Source of the DNA: Bacillota bacterium
GTDB lineage: Bacteria > Bacillota > UBA994 > UBA5500
DNA length: 49,298 bases
NCBI GenBank assembly: GCA_012735505.1
Contig: JAAYHE010000073.1
Coordinates: 1 to 49,298, forward strand
Reading direction: 5' to 3'
Position 1 is the first letter of the stretch. The number at the start of each line of letters is the position of its first letter. Positions 7,509 to 15,540 of the stretch are shown here, piece after piece. Both the position numbers and the translations under genes were made by a program. Below the pieces are notes generated by a model that was not told the DNA's origin, did not search any database, and was given only the letters and a program-made list of their open reading frames with translations.

Positions 7509-7531
7509 GAGCCCGTGATTAGCTTAGTTTT

Positions 7532-8653
7532 TTATTCTATAGTCACGCTTTTGTTCAGATTACGAGGTTTATCTACGTTGCAGCCTCGAGCTACAGCTAC
7601 ATAGTAAGCTAGAAGCTGTAAAGGCACAATAGACACTATTGGAGCCAGTAATGGATGCACCTGCGGCAATGACACACGCAAGAGGCCTGGATCTTCGGCC
7701 CCAGGAGAGGCATCGGTATCCACTAGCAGGATTTTGCCGCCTTTCGCCAAAACCTCCTGCATATTGCCCTGCATCCTGTGCCGTAGATGGGGTTGGGTCT
7801 GTAAACAGACCATAAATGCTTTCTCAGTGATCAAAGCAATTGGCCCATGCCTTAATTCGCCGGCAGCTAATGCCCCAGCATGAATATAAGAGGTTTCTTT
7901 TAGCTTTAGAGCAGCTTCTAAGGCACCGGCATAGTCAACTCCCCATCCCATAAAAAAGATGAGCTCTTGCTCGGCAATTTGGTTGGCTAGACCCTGCAGA
8001 AAGCTGCCATACTCTAAAGCGGCTTGCACAGCCTGGGGCAACTCGCGCAAACCCTGCCGGATAGCTGCTAAATCGGCCGCCGGCCTTGTTTGCCGCAGCT
8101 CTGCTAGGTGCACGGCCAATAACAAGAGAACAGCCAATTGGGCCGTGTAAGCTTTAGTGGAAGCGATAGCAACCTCGGTGCCAGCAAGAGTTGGCAGAAC
8201 AGCATCAGCCTGTTGGGCTATAGATGAATTCTGCACGTTAGTTATCGCCCAAACTGGACAACCGCGCCGTTGAGCTTCTTGTAGAGAAGCTAGGGTATCG
8301 GCTGTTTCCCCCGATTGGCTGATAACCAAGACCGCCGTATGCTCATCTAACAAGGGGTTGCGGTAGCGAAACTCCGAAGCGAGATCTACTTCAACCGATA
8401 AGCGCGCTAAACTTTCTATGGCATGCTTGCCCACTAAGCCAGCGTGATGGGAAGTACCGCAGGCAACTATATAAAGCTTGCGTAGAGACTGGGCCTGAGC
8501 CGCAGTCAAGAAGTTAGCCAAGGGCCCCGAATCAGTTTCTAAGTAAGGAGCGATAGTCTGCTGCAGTGCCTGGGGCTGTTCGTGAATTTCTTTTAACATG
8601 AAATGAGCATAGCCGCCTTTTTCCGTAGCTGCTATATTGCCATTTGCTTCCAT
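7532..8653 (-). CDS. glmS: GlmS isomerase half only: glutaminase domain missing, linker frameshifted
   Basis: This frame encodes the C-terminal fructose-6-phosphate isomerase part of glucosamine-6-phosphate synthase (two SIS domains). Recognisable GlmS blocks are AATEKGGYAHFMLKEIHEQP, VACGTSHHAG, ISQSGETADT, LKLKETSYIHAGALAAGELRHGP and the C-terminal VDKPRNLNKSVTIE. The N-terminal glutaminase domain (about 220 residues, starting Met-Cys-Gly) is absent; the 575 bp up to glmM encode nothing like it. Homology to the GlmS linker continues upstream in another frame: EIYSPL is read about 8690-8680, and one extra C in a CCCCC run near 8680 separates it from GMEVVD. I give the ATG at 8653 because GGAGG lies 8 bases upstream; the frame is open to 8710. 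It may be a pseudogene, an ammonia-dependent isomerase, or an assembly fault. Confidence 0.8.
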   Translation of the reverse strand: MEANGNIAATEKGGYAHFMLKEIHEQPQALQQTIAPYLETDSGPLANFLTAAQAQSLRKLYIVACGTSHHAGLVGKHAIESLARLSVEVDLASEFRYRNPLLDEHTAVLVISQSGETADTLASLQEAQRRGCPVWAITNVQNSSIAQQADAVLPTLAGTEVAIASTKAYTAQLAVLLLLAVHLAELRQTRPAADLAAIRQGLRELPQAVQAALEYGSFLQGLANQIAEQELIFFMGWGVDYAGALEAALKLKETSYIHAGALAAGELRHGPIALITEKAFMVCLQTQPHLRHRMQGNMQEVLAKGGKILLVDTDASPGAEDPGLLRVSLPQVHPLLAPIVSIVPLQLLAYYVAVARGCNVDKPRNLNKSVTIE

Positions 8654-8740
8654 ATCTACTACCTCCATTCCTAAGGGGGCTATATATCTCAAAAAACCTA
8701 TCTCGTTCAAGACTATTCAAAAACAGTGGATATAAGACAT
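8654..8740 (-). pseudogene. glmS: frameshifted remnant of the GlmS linker
   Basis: In the frame read from about 8740 the translation contains SLERDRFFEIYSPL, which fits the GlmS segment joining glutaminase and isomerase domains. Removing one C from the five-C run near 8680 would join it to GMEVVDMEANG in the intact downstream frame. A stop lies just upstream at about 8752, and no glutaminase coding precedes it. Confidence 0.55.
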
Positions 8741-8861
8741 AGCCCAAGGCCTATTTTCCGACTAAATGCGTGTATGTTGCAGTCATTTTGTCCGCCCCGA
8801 CGGCGTTGCGGTTACCCTCGGTCGCAGTCATGCCCCCACTCGTGGACGTTTATACGTCACA

Positions 8862-8883
8862 TATTGCTATATCGGTAGGGGCG
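8862..8883 (+). repeat. 22-bp direct repeat, copy A
   Basis: Differs from 9118-9139 at one position out of 22: TATTGCTATATC, then G instead of T, then GTAGGGGCG. It runs directly into the palindrome GGGGCGCCCC. Confidence 0.75.
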
Positions 8884-9046
8884 CCCCGGGTTCATACCGC
8901 ATTAACGTACGCGTCGCTGCGGTCATCCTCGCCGTGATCGCCAGCGACCGTAGGCAAGTGCTCCTTCACCAAGGGGAGTGGCCAGAAATGCGGGGGCCCC
9001 AATCTACTGCTGGGCACTCCTTTATCCTTGGCTCCTTCGGTTTATG

Positions 9047-9093
9047 GCTCCCATGCGCTTTACGGATGACACACACCGCCGCCGCATGGGAGC
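9047..9093. repeat. perfect 11-bp inverted repeat
   Basis: GCTCCCATGCG at 9047-9057 and CGCATGGGAGC at 9083-9093 surround a 25-nt loop. No T-run follows on either strand, so it is not a typical terminator. It lies just before copy B of the direct repeat. Confidence 0.75.
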
Positions 9094-9117
9094 ATTTGTT
9101 GTGCAATACAGATGACG

Positions 9118-9139
9118 TATTGCTATATCTGTAGGGGCG
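9118..9139 (+). repeat. 22-bp direct repeat, copy B
   Basis: Second copy, 21 of 22 bases identical to 8862-8883. It is embedded in the inverted repeats TACAGAT/ATCTGTA (9107-9113, 9127-9133) and GGGGCG/CGCCCC (9134-9139, 9155-9160). Confidence 0.75.
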
Positions 9140-9285
9140 TCATGAAAAATGAACCGCCCCTTGGCGGGACATTTTGAATCACGCCCGCCCGGGAGGCCAC
9201 AGGCCGACCGGGGAAAAGTTGCCCCAGACCGGTGCTAAAAGCCCCAAACTTAACGCATCACCCGCGACCTTTCATAGCAAAAGTG

Positions 9286-10644
9286 TTATTTTCCTTCCTG
9301 TTCGTTTACTTGTTCTATTACTCGGGCTACCAACTGTACCGCAGTTTCTGCTAGCGTCTCGGTAGCAGCCTCGGCCATCACTCTGATCACCGGTTCGGTG
9401 CCTGAAGGGCGCACCAAAAGCCTACCTTGACCTTGCATCATCTGCTCTGCCTGCTGTATGGCCTGCGTGACTGCAACCTCCTGCAAGATGTCGCGGTTGG
9501 CTACCGGCACGTTAAGCAAGACCTGCGGATAAGGTTTTACTACTGCTGCTAGATCTGCCAATGACATGCCGTTCTTGGCAACTATTTCAACCAACTTCAG
9601 CGCCGTCAAAACGCCATCCCCAGTCGTGGCATGATCGAGGAAAATAATATGGCCCGACTGCTCGCCCCCCAGACTGGCCCCCGCTTCCTGCATGGCGGCC
9701 AAGACATAACGATCACCTACTTGCGTTCGCAATAAGCGAATTCCTGCAGCTTCCATAGCCTTCTCTAAGCCGAGATTACTCATCACTGTGGTCACCAGCA
9801 GGTCGTTGGTTAAGTGCCCTTCAGCCTTGAGGGCTAAGGCACAAATAGCCATGATGGCGTCCCCATTTACGACACGCCCCTCATGATCAACAGCAATCAG
9901 GCGATCGGCATCACCATCGAAGGCTAGGCCCAGGTCAGCACCCACTTCTTGCACTTTCTGAGACAAAGCATTGGGATGGGTGGAGCCACATTCTACGTTT
10001 ATATTGAGGCCATTGGGAGCTGCATTGATTACTTCAGTACGGATACCTAGCCGGGTAAAAAGGGTAGGCGCTACCTGAAAGGCAGCCCCGTTAGCACAAT
10101 CTAGCACCACATGCAGGTCATGAAAGGATGGCACCGTCGCCAGATTAGCTAGGTAGTCAACATATAATTCTGACCAATGGAACACATGGTGTACCCGCCC
10201 GACTTGATCGCCGGCTGGACGTGGCAACTGGTGAGAATGATCTAACCAGTATTCAATTTCATCTTCCAGTTCGTCAGGTAATTTGCAGCCGTCGCAGGCA
10301 AAAAACTTGATGCCATTATCAGCAGCCGGGTTATGGGAAGCTGAAATCATGACGCCTGCCTCCAGCGATTGATGCAGAGTTAACCAAGCCACTGCCGGCG
10401 TAGGTACCACGTCTACTAAGTAAGCATCAGCCCCGACGGACAGAATACCAGCTAGCAAAGCATTAGCCAGCAAGTCTCCCGACAGGCGCGTATCTTTGCC
10501 CACTAAAATGCGAATCTTTTCTCCTGCCGCCTTATGCCGAGCCAAGACATAGGCTCCCGCTCGCCCTAGATCAAAAGCTAACTCAGGCGTCAGTACGGTG
10601 TTAGCTACGCCGCGCACCCCATCGGTGCCAAATCTCTTAGCCAT
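9286..10644 (-). CDS. glmM: phosphoglucosamine mutase
   Basis: A 452-residue enzyme converting glucosamine-6-phosphate to glucosamine-1-phosphate on the way to UDP-GlcNAc. The phosphoserine loop is MISASHNPAADNGIKFF, with catalytic Ser103. The Mg-binding loop is DGDADR at 243-248, and the C-terminal phosphate loop is RPSGTEPVIRVM. The start MAKRFGTDGVRG is the canonical GlmM N-terminus, and AAAGGAG precedes it. It sits 30 bp behind cdaR in the conserved cdaA-cdaR-glmM order; in other Firmicutes GlmM also binds and inhibits the cyclase CdaA. Its partner glmS next door is damaged. Confidence 0.98.
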   Translation of the reverse strand: MAKRFGTDGVRGVANTVLTPELAFDLGRAGAYVLARHKAAGEKIRILVGKDTRLSGDLLANALLAGILSVGADAYLVDVVPTPAVAWLTLHQSLEAGVMISASHNPAADNGIKFFACDGCKLPDELEDEIEYWLDHSHQLPRPAGDQVGRVHHVFHWSELYVDYLANLATVPSFHDLHVVLDCANGAAFQVAPTLFTRLGIRTEVINAAPNGLNINVECGSTHPNALSQKVQEVGADLGLAFDGDADRLIAVDHEGRVVNGDAIMAICALALKAEGHLTNDLLVTTVMSNLGLEKAMEAAGIRLLRTQVGDRYVLAAMQEAGASLGGEQSGHIIFLDHATTGDGVLTALKLVEIVAKNGMSLADLAAVVKPYPQVLLNVPVANRDILQEVAVTQAIQQAEQMMQGQGRLLVRPSGTEPVIRVMAEAATETLAETAVQLVARVIEQVNEQEGK

Positions 10645-10674
10645 TCATTCCGGCACTCCTTTTACGTGGTAAGA

Positions 10675-11589
10675 TTATTCTTTCTCAACTCTAATTCGTA
10701 CTTGCACCTGCTCTACCGCGCTAGCGACCACCCCATCGGGGAGTGACAGTTTTGCTACTAGCTCGGTGTCTTCCGAAAGTTCGTCTACGACAATAGGTTC
10801 GGTCTGTATTTGTTCTAATGTGACTAGTAGGTCGGCAGGCGCGTACACATAGACTGTCGCAGGGTCCGCTTGGCCTTCAATATGGTAAGGGGATTGCCCA
10901 CTAAAGGCAGGCACAACTGGTAGTAGTTTGCCAGGCCAACGCCTAACACCGACTTCTACCACCCCTGGCTCTATCACTAAACCTGTAATTTCTCGTCCAC
11001 TAGCGTCAACAGCTTTTACCGGCAACTTTAATTTGCCGTCTTGCTTGACAGCGTCTAGGTCTATTGTCACTTGCGCTTGCTGAATACGTTCTATGTGGCT
11101 ACGCCTACCAGTTATCTTTACCAGGGTAGGCTGTGTTGTAATATCTATATATTGAGTGGGGTCGGACACTTCTGCTCCCTGTAGCTGCACTGTAAAATCA
11201 GCCTGCAACTCCCGCTCCAAACGCACCTCTATTCGCGCAGGAGAAGCAGTTGCCTGCACACCTTGGGGATGAATCACTTTAACAGCATACTGACCCACCC
11301 CTTCATTTGCCCCACTTAATGATATATAAGCTAATAGATTCTCTTTTAATACTTGGTCGAGCACAGAAGCGCTACCGCGCAAGACCACACTTACAGTCGC
11401 GGGTATTTCGTTGGTCAAATGGAGGTCTAAGGGTAAATCGCGCACTTCTAACGGCACTTGATCGAGGGACACGCTTGTTTCAGGGCGCGCAGTAAAATCG
11501 GCAGTTTTAACATATGACCAAAGAGCTAAAGCCAGCAACAGAGCTAAGACATGCATGGTTACATTTTGTCTAAACAATCTATCGCTCAC
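10675..11589 (-). CDS. cdaR: CdaR, YbbR-domain regulator of diadenylate cyclase
   Basis: A 304-residue membrane-anchored protein. Residues about 9-28 (VTMHVLALLLALALWSYV) form one membrane helix; the rest is outside the cell and consists of YbbR repeats, recognisable in VPLEVRDLPLDLHLT, PATVSVVLRG and ITGRRSHIERI. The family regulates CdaA. The start is a GTG at 11589 with GGAGGGGG upstream and overlaps the end of cdaA by 11 bp, so the two are translationally coupled. Its length is on the short side for CdaR, with about three YbbR repeats. Confidence 0.93.
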   Translation of the reverse strand: MSDRLFRQNVTMHVLALLLALALWSYVKTADFTARPETSVSLDQVPLEVRDLPLDLHLTNEIPATVSVVLRGSASVLDQVLKENLLAYISLSGANEGVGQYAVKVIHPQGVQATASPARIEVRLERELQADFTVQLQGAEVSDPTQYIDITTQPTLVKITGRRSHIERIQQAQVTIDLDAVKQDGKLKLPVKAVDASGREITGLVIEPGVVEVGVRRWPGKLLPVVPAFSGQSPYHIEGQADPATVYVYAPADLLVTLEQIQTEPIVVDELSEDTELVAKLSLPDGVVASAVEQVQVRIRVEKE

Positions 11590-12406
11590 CTTTCAGCCCC
11601 CTCCAACTCCAAAAACCAGGCGCCTTTTCTGGCAGAAGTAGCTCCCGCAACTTAGCTTCTAACGACTGGGGTTCAAGATGCCTAGTTATTTCTCCCCCGG
11701 CAGCCAGAGAAATAGTGCCTGTTTCTTCCGAGACGATTATTGTTACTGCATCTGTTTCTTCCGTAATACCGATAGCTGCCCGGTGTCGGGTGCCCAACTC
11801 TTTGGCAATATTGAGATTTGAAGACAAGGGCAAGTAACAGCCTGCAGCCAAAATACGGCCATTACGGATAATAACAGCGCCATCATGCAGAGGGGTGTTA
11901 GGAATAAAAGTGTTGGTGAGCAGTTCTTTGCTGACTATAGCATCCATTTGCGTGCCCGTCTCTACATACTCGTTAAGGCCGGTTTCACGTTCTATAACGA
12001 TCAGGGCACCTATTTTATTTTTGCTGAGAATAGCCATGCTGGCCACTATATCAGCTATAGGCTGTTCCCAATCGTCCTCTTCCTGTAAAAGGGTAATCTT
12101 CTGCCCAAAAAAACTGGTGCGCCCTAATTGCTCTAGCCCACGGCGCAATTCGGGCCAAAAAACGATGGGAACGGCCAGAAAACCAGCTGCAATCGTACGA
12201 TCGAGAAGCCAATTAAGGGTCCAGAGGCGCAATTTGCCACTGAGCAAGGTAGCCGTCAAGAGCACGACTAGCCCCTTAATCAACTGCACAGCCTTAGTAT
12301 CTCGGATCAATAGGAGTAAACGGTAAATAACATAATAGACAATAATAATATCTAAGATATCGAGCAGGCTGATCTGCGCTAAGGCTTGCCACATTCTCTC
12401 CAACAT
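11579..12406 (-). CDS. cdaA: diadenylate cyclase CdaA
   Basis: A 275-residue membrane enzyme that joins two ATP molecules into the second messenger c-di-AMP, which controls potassium and osmolyte uptake and wall stress. Three hydrophobic segments occupy about 13-34, 41-58 and 68-84. The DAC domain follows, with the catalytic motifs DGA (175-177) and RHR (207-209). The ATG at 12406 has GGGGGTGAGG upstream. First of the cdaA-cdaR-glmM-glmS group. In B. subtilis the same group lies next to sigW-rsiW, as here. Confidence 0.97.
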   Translation of the reverse strand: MLERMWQALAQISLLDILDIIIVYYVIYRLLLLIRDTKAVQLIKGLVVLLTATLLSGKLRLWTLNWLLDRTIAAGFLAVPIVFWPELRRGLEQLGRTSFFGQKITLLQEEDDWEQPIADIVASMAILSKNKIGALIVIERETGLNEYVETGTQMDAIVSKELLTNTFIPNTPLHDGAVIIRNGRILAAGCYLPLSSNLNIAKELGTRHRAAIGITEETDAVTIIVSEETGTISLAAGGEITRHLEPQSLEAKLRELLLPEKAPGFWSWRGLKGER

Positions 12407-12513
12407 GGCCTCACCCCCGTTCGACTTAGCCCAGCCAGTTCACATATCTTTATTCGATAATACCACAAGATATCAGCTGAGCCGTAAGTGTAATGTTTAA
12501 CAATAGGCAGGTA

Positions 12514-12542
12514 GGGCTGCCCCGCCTAGCCTGGGGCAGCCC
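12514..12542 (-). terminator. hairpin between the TPR gene and cdaA
   Basis: Perfect 10-bp arms GGGCTGCCCC (12514-12523) and GGGGCAGCCC (12533-12542) with a 9-nt loop lie 48 bp after the TPR gene stop. The U-run is poor, so termination may be partial. Confidence 0.55.
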
Positions 12543-12589
12543 CTGTGCGTGTAAAGAACCTAGTACAAAGAACCTTTAGTTGAACTACC

Positions 12590-14011
12590 TTACTTGCGCA
12601 AGGCGCGTAACAACGAAGCCCAAAAACCTTTAGTCTGAGCTTCACTAGCTTGGGCACTCTCTGGGGTTGGCTGAGTTAGCTCTCCCGTCTCCAACAACTC
12701 ACGCAAGCTTTCTACTACGGGAGCATACTGGGGGCCAGCTGAGGCCAATAAGGCAGGGTCAAGCACAATTTTCGTTAATTCAGCATGTTGAGAAAAAATC
12801 TCCGGGTGAGCTGTGTGCAAATCTGCCAAGCTAGCCCAAGCCTGCTCGGAGTCACCCTGCTTCAGACGGCAAAGGGCTGCGATATACTGAAGATCTGGTT
12901 GATCTTTATGCTCATCAGCATCGAGCAAAGCTAAGGCAGACTCATAGTTTCCCTGCCGCAGATGTAAGGACATCACATTAACTCGGGCTACAATTGCCTC
13001 TGGTTCGAGTTCTAAAGCCTTCTGCCAAGCGGCAAGACTGTCTTCCCAGCGGGCGGCTTGAGCAAAGAAAGCACCTTGTGCCATATAGATGGGTAAATAC
13101 TTAGGATCGCGAGCCAGCGCTTTCTGCCAGTACTGTTCAGCCTTATTTAACAAGCCGTTATCAGCATAGGCCAAACCAATGTTATACAAGGGCTGCACTG
13201 CATCAGGATGCTGGGCAGCCGCCTGCTCCCACTGTTTGACACCTTCGTCGATTAAGCCCTTCTTGACATAGGCCTCGCCTAAGTTGAGACGGTTATTGAG
13301 GTCTTCGGGTTCGAAACGTACCGCCTTTTTCAGTTCTTCAATGGCAGCATCATAATTGCCCAAACGCAAATAGGCAATACCCAAATTAAAGCGGACGCCC
13401 CCGCCGTCCTGTCCTAGTTCGATGGCCTTCTTAGCGTAATCGATAGTCATTTGATAGTCGCCAGTATCTAGGGCAATAGCGGCCACGTTAAAAGCCATCC
13501 GCGGGTCGTCGGAGCTAGCATTGGCTGCCGTCAACCATTCCTTTTTGGCTTCTTCTAGCTCACCCTTGGCTAAGTGTATTTCCGCCATAGCATTCAATAC
13601 TAACGGATGATCTGCCAGCAGCTTTCTTGCACGGCGTAACTCCATTAGAGATGCATCCCACATCCCTTTCATACCGTATACCTTGCCGATAAAATAATGG
13701 GTCATGCCGTTTAATTTATGCTTGTTGCGCCTGTCCAGTGTTAGTACCTGTTTCCAGCTGCTAACAGCCTCATCCAAAAGCATTTTTTCGGCCTGAGCAA
13801 TACCCAATACGTAGTGGGAAAGCACACTCTTGGGGGCTAGCTCGACAGCTCTGGTCAGATGTTCTAAGGCCCCTTCTAAATCTTGCTTTTCAAATAGAGC
13901 CACACCTAGATCATGGTGGGCTGTTGCGTTATCGGGATTCTCTTTGAGAACCTGCTGGCACAATTCAATAACTTTATCAATATCTACAGCTTGTTGTTGG
14001 TTATTACCCAT
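12590..14011 (-). CDS. tetratricopeptide repeat protein
   Basis: A 473-residue soluble protein made almost entirely of about eleven 34-residue TPR units. Clear ones begin near DNATAHHDLGVALF, GGVRFNLGIAYLRLGNYDAA, DLNNRLNLGEAYVKKG and VQPLYNIGLAYADNG. No signal peptide or enzymatic domain is visible; the C-terminus is a low-complexity Thr/Ser/Glu/Ala tail ending in a short basic helix. It probably acts as a protein-protein scaffold; its partner is unknown. It interrupts the otherwise conserved sigW-rsiW-cdaA order, with hairpins on either side, so it is probably a separate unit. The ATG at 14011 has GAAGAGGTG upstream. Confidence 0.85.
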   Translation of the reverse strand: MGNNQQQAVDIDKVIELCQQVLKENPDNATAHHDLGVALFEKQDLEGALEHLTRAVELAPKSVLSHYVLGIAQAEKMLLDEAVSSWKQVLTLDRRNKHKLNGMTHYFIGKVYGMKGMWDASLMELRRARKLLADHPLVLNAMAEIHLAKGELEEAKKEWLTAANASSDDPRMAFNVAAIALDTGDYQMTIDYAKKAIELGQDGGGVRFNLGIAYLRLGNYDAAIEELKKAVRFEPEDLNNRLNLGEAYVKKGLIDEGVKQWEQAAAQHPDAVQPLYNIGLAYADNGLLNKAEQYWQKALARDPKYLPIYMAQGAFFAQAARWEDSLAAWQKALELEPEAIVARVNVMSLHLRQGNYESALALLDADEHKDQPDLQYIAALCRLKQGDSEQAWASLADLHTAHPEIFSQHAELTKIVLDPALLASAGPQYAPVVESLRELLETGELTQPTPESAQASEAQTKGFWASLLRALRK

Positions 14012-14048
14012 GGACTTTACACCTCTTCCCTAATCCTATCGGGACAGC

Positions 14049-14086
14049 AAAAACGGCAAGACGTGACGCTGATCACCATGCTTGCC
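14049..14086 (-). terminator. terminator after sigW-rsiW
   Basis: On the minus strand GGCAAG (14081-14086) pairs with CTTGCC (14055-14060). An inner GTGA/TCAC stem lies within, and GTTTTT follows. It closes the sigW-rsiW operon. Confidence 0.65.
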
Positions 14087-14211
14087 AAAAGCGACTTTAT
14101 ATCACACACCCGTAAAAGGGCCGTTAGTCGTTCTGTGGCCTAGCTACGTCCCACAGTTTAAGTATTGGCTAACTGAGCTTTGTTATCCTGCAATTATCTC
14201 AAACTATCGTT

Positions 14212-14826
14212 CTAGTCACCGCCCACCCGAAAGCGGGTAAGCTTCTCCCAAAGTTCCGCCAGTGCCAACGCTAACTTTGCTTGAACAGATGCCTCTATTT
14301 CACGGGTAACACCTAGGTGTTTTCCATGGGGTCCTAGCTCCACCTTAGCATCCACCGTCTGAATGGTACCCTGCACTTCACCATGAATCACCAATATACC
14401 CTTATAAACGGTGAGGTTGCCACGCACTACTTGCCCTGCAGGCACCACAAAACGATTTCCTTCCTGTACGATAGCCTGGGGAACATCCGTGACCAATTGG
14501 GGACTCGTTAACGTCCACCAAACGTAAATAGGAGAGGCAATTAGCAGGAAAAGCATTGCAGCGGAAATTGCCCTAAGCCATGCTTGTCTTTTACGGGGCC
14601 GCAACCTAACTCGCGGTAGCTGTTGCATACACCCCTGGGTGAAATTACTCGGCGCAGCTACCACTGCAAACTCCCCTACGAGTTGCGTGATTTCCTTGAG
14701 CGATGCTTCCACCTGTCGACAAGCCTGACAATTTTCCAGATGACGCTTAAGTTGCTCTGCCTGTGTTAGGTTAATACCGTCATCTAGGGAGTGATGCAGT
14801 AGACGCCTTGCTTCACGACAGTTCAT
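14212..14826 (-). CDS. rsiW: membrane anti-sigma factor with zinc finger (RsiW-like)
   Basis: A 204-residue anti-sigma factor. Residues 1-40 form a zf-HC2 zinc finger with Cys3, His29, Cys33 and Cys36 (HLENCQAC). A membrane helix spans about 83-105. The outer part (about 125-170) has short repeated strands, such as GNLTVYKGILVIHGEVQGTIQTVDAKVELG, resembling a bactofilin-like beta-helix rather than the usual RsiW outer domain. It should bind SigW at the inner face and release it on envelope stress after regulated proteolysis. The ATG at 14826 overlaps the sigW stop as ATGA; an in-frame ATG at 14844 has a less suitable ribosome binding site. Confidence 0.85.
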   Translation of the reverse strand: MNCREARRLLHHSLDDGINLTQAEQLKRHLENCQACRQVEASLKEITQLVGEFAVVAAPSNFTQGCMQQLPRVRLRPRKRQAWLRAISAAMLFLLIASPIYVWWTLTSPQLVTDVPQAIVQEGNRFVVPAGQVVRGNLTVYKGILVIHGEVQGTIQTVDAKVELGPHGKHLGVTREIEASVQAKLALALAELWEKLTRFRVGGD

Positions 14827-15407
14827 TCGCCCCCCGCCCCCCATAAGTCACGCTCTTTATTTAATTTCAATCGTAACGCCTCCCTGGCTCGAAACAAACG
14901 GGTCTTAACGGTGCTGACAGGCACCTGTAATATTTTAGATATTTCCTGATAGCTAAGATCATGCCCATGTCGGAGCAAAATTACACTACGATAATTCGGC
15001 GGTAAATCAGCAATCGCCTGAGCCAGATATGCTCTTAACTCTGCCTGCTCGTGCTGCTCTGCCGGTCCGAGGCTCTTGTCAGGCAGCTCAAAACGCAAAA
15101 GCTTATCGTCAGACACTGGTGCATCCAAGGATAGTACCTGCCTGCGTTTACGCAAGTGGTCAATAGCTAAGTTGCTGGCGATCCGGTATAGCCAAGGTCT
15201 AAATGGTTTCCCCAGTTTAAAGTTGTGCAAGTTACTATAAACTCGCAGAAAAGTCTCTTGCGCCAAATCGAGGGCATCCTCGCGGTTACCTACCATGCGA
15301 TAAAGGTAAGCAAAAATCCGATCCTTATATTTGTCGACCAGCTCTGCGAAAGCCGACTCTTCTCCTCGTTTGGCTCGGTGCACTAATTTCTGGTCAACTA
15401 AATCCAC
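14823..15407 (-). CDS. sigW: ECF sigma factor, SigW type
   Basis: A 194-residue group IV sigma factor. Region 2 (about 15-80) contains FAELVDKYKDRIFAYLYRM and DALDLAQETFLRVY, which bind the -10 element. Region 4 (about 128-180) contains LPPNYRSVILLRHGHDLSYQEI and VSTVKTRLFRAREALR, a helix-turn-helix for the -35. The GTG start at 15407 has GAGGG 7 bases upstream. A TGAAAC-16-CGTA promoter directly upstream is the classic SigW type, so the gene is probably self-activated. Position next to cdaA-cdaR-glmM matches B. subtilis. Confidence 0.92.
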   Translation of the reverse strand: MDLVDQKLVHRAKRGEESAFAELVDKYKDRIFAYLYRMVGNREDALDLAQETFLRVYSNLHNFKLGKPFRPWLYRIASNLAIDHLRKRRQVLSLDAPVSDDKLLRFELPDKSLGPAEQHEQAELRAYLAQAIADLPPNYRSVILLRHGHDLSYQEISKILQVPVSTVKTRLFRAREALRLKLNKERDLWGAGGE

Positions 15408-15434
15408 CAGCGAGCCCTCTTTTCTCTAATTTAT

Positions 15435-15460
15435 TACGTATTGCTCCAAATAAAGTTTCA
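15435..15460 (-). promoter_or_regulatory. ECF (SigW-type) autoregulatory promoter
   Basis: The -35 TGAAAC (15455-15460) and -10 CGTA (15435-15438) are exactly 16 bp apart on the minus strand. This is the established SigW consensus. It lies 28 bp before the sigW GTG, giving a leader of about 20 nt. Confidence 0.85.
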
Positions 15461-15540
15461 ACGGCTAGGTATAAAATATATGGTAATCGTCTTAATTATA
15501 TCGGGCCTGATAATAGCTGCCAAGGGTAATAAGGATAAGA

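Larger units (their letters stand above)
8754..9285. other. repeat-rich, gene-free stretch between glmM and truncated glmS
   Basis: About 530 bp of GC-rich DNA without a credible gene sits where the first two-thirds of glmS should be. It contains a 22-bp direct repeat in two copies (8862-8883, 9118-9139), a perfect 11-bp inverted repeat (9047-9057 with 9083-9093), a pair GTCGCTG/CAGCGAC (8913-8919, 8942-8948), GCAATA/TATTGC (9103-9108, 9118-9123) and GGGGCG/CGCCCC (9134-9139, 9155-9160). The GTAGGGGCG ends with following GC palindromes resemble small dispersed intergenic repeats. An open plus-strand frame at 8766-9134 has no recognisable protein. No glmS ribozyme core was recognised. Confidence 0.6.

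Noticed and set aside
8766-9134. Plus-strand open frame of 122 codons in the glmM-glmS gap
   Set aside because: No recognisable domain and no convincing ribosome binding site; it overlaps the repeats and lies on the strand with no other genes. Probably chance in GC-rich DNA.
8913-9160. CRISPR array suggested by repeated GC-rich units
   Set aside because: Only two direct copies 234 bp apart, with no regular spacers and no cas genes nearby.
8711-9285. glmS ribozyme/riboswitch upstream of glmS
   Set aside because: The characteristic cleavage-site and core sequences were not found, and the first part of the coding sequence is missing, so a normal leader is unlikely here.
11895-12326. Plus-strand open frame of 143 codons
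   Set aside because: Antisense to the DAC domain of cdaA; no independent support.
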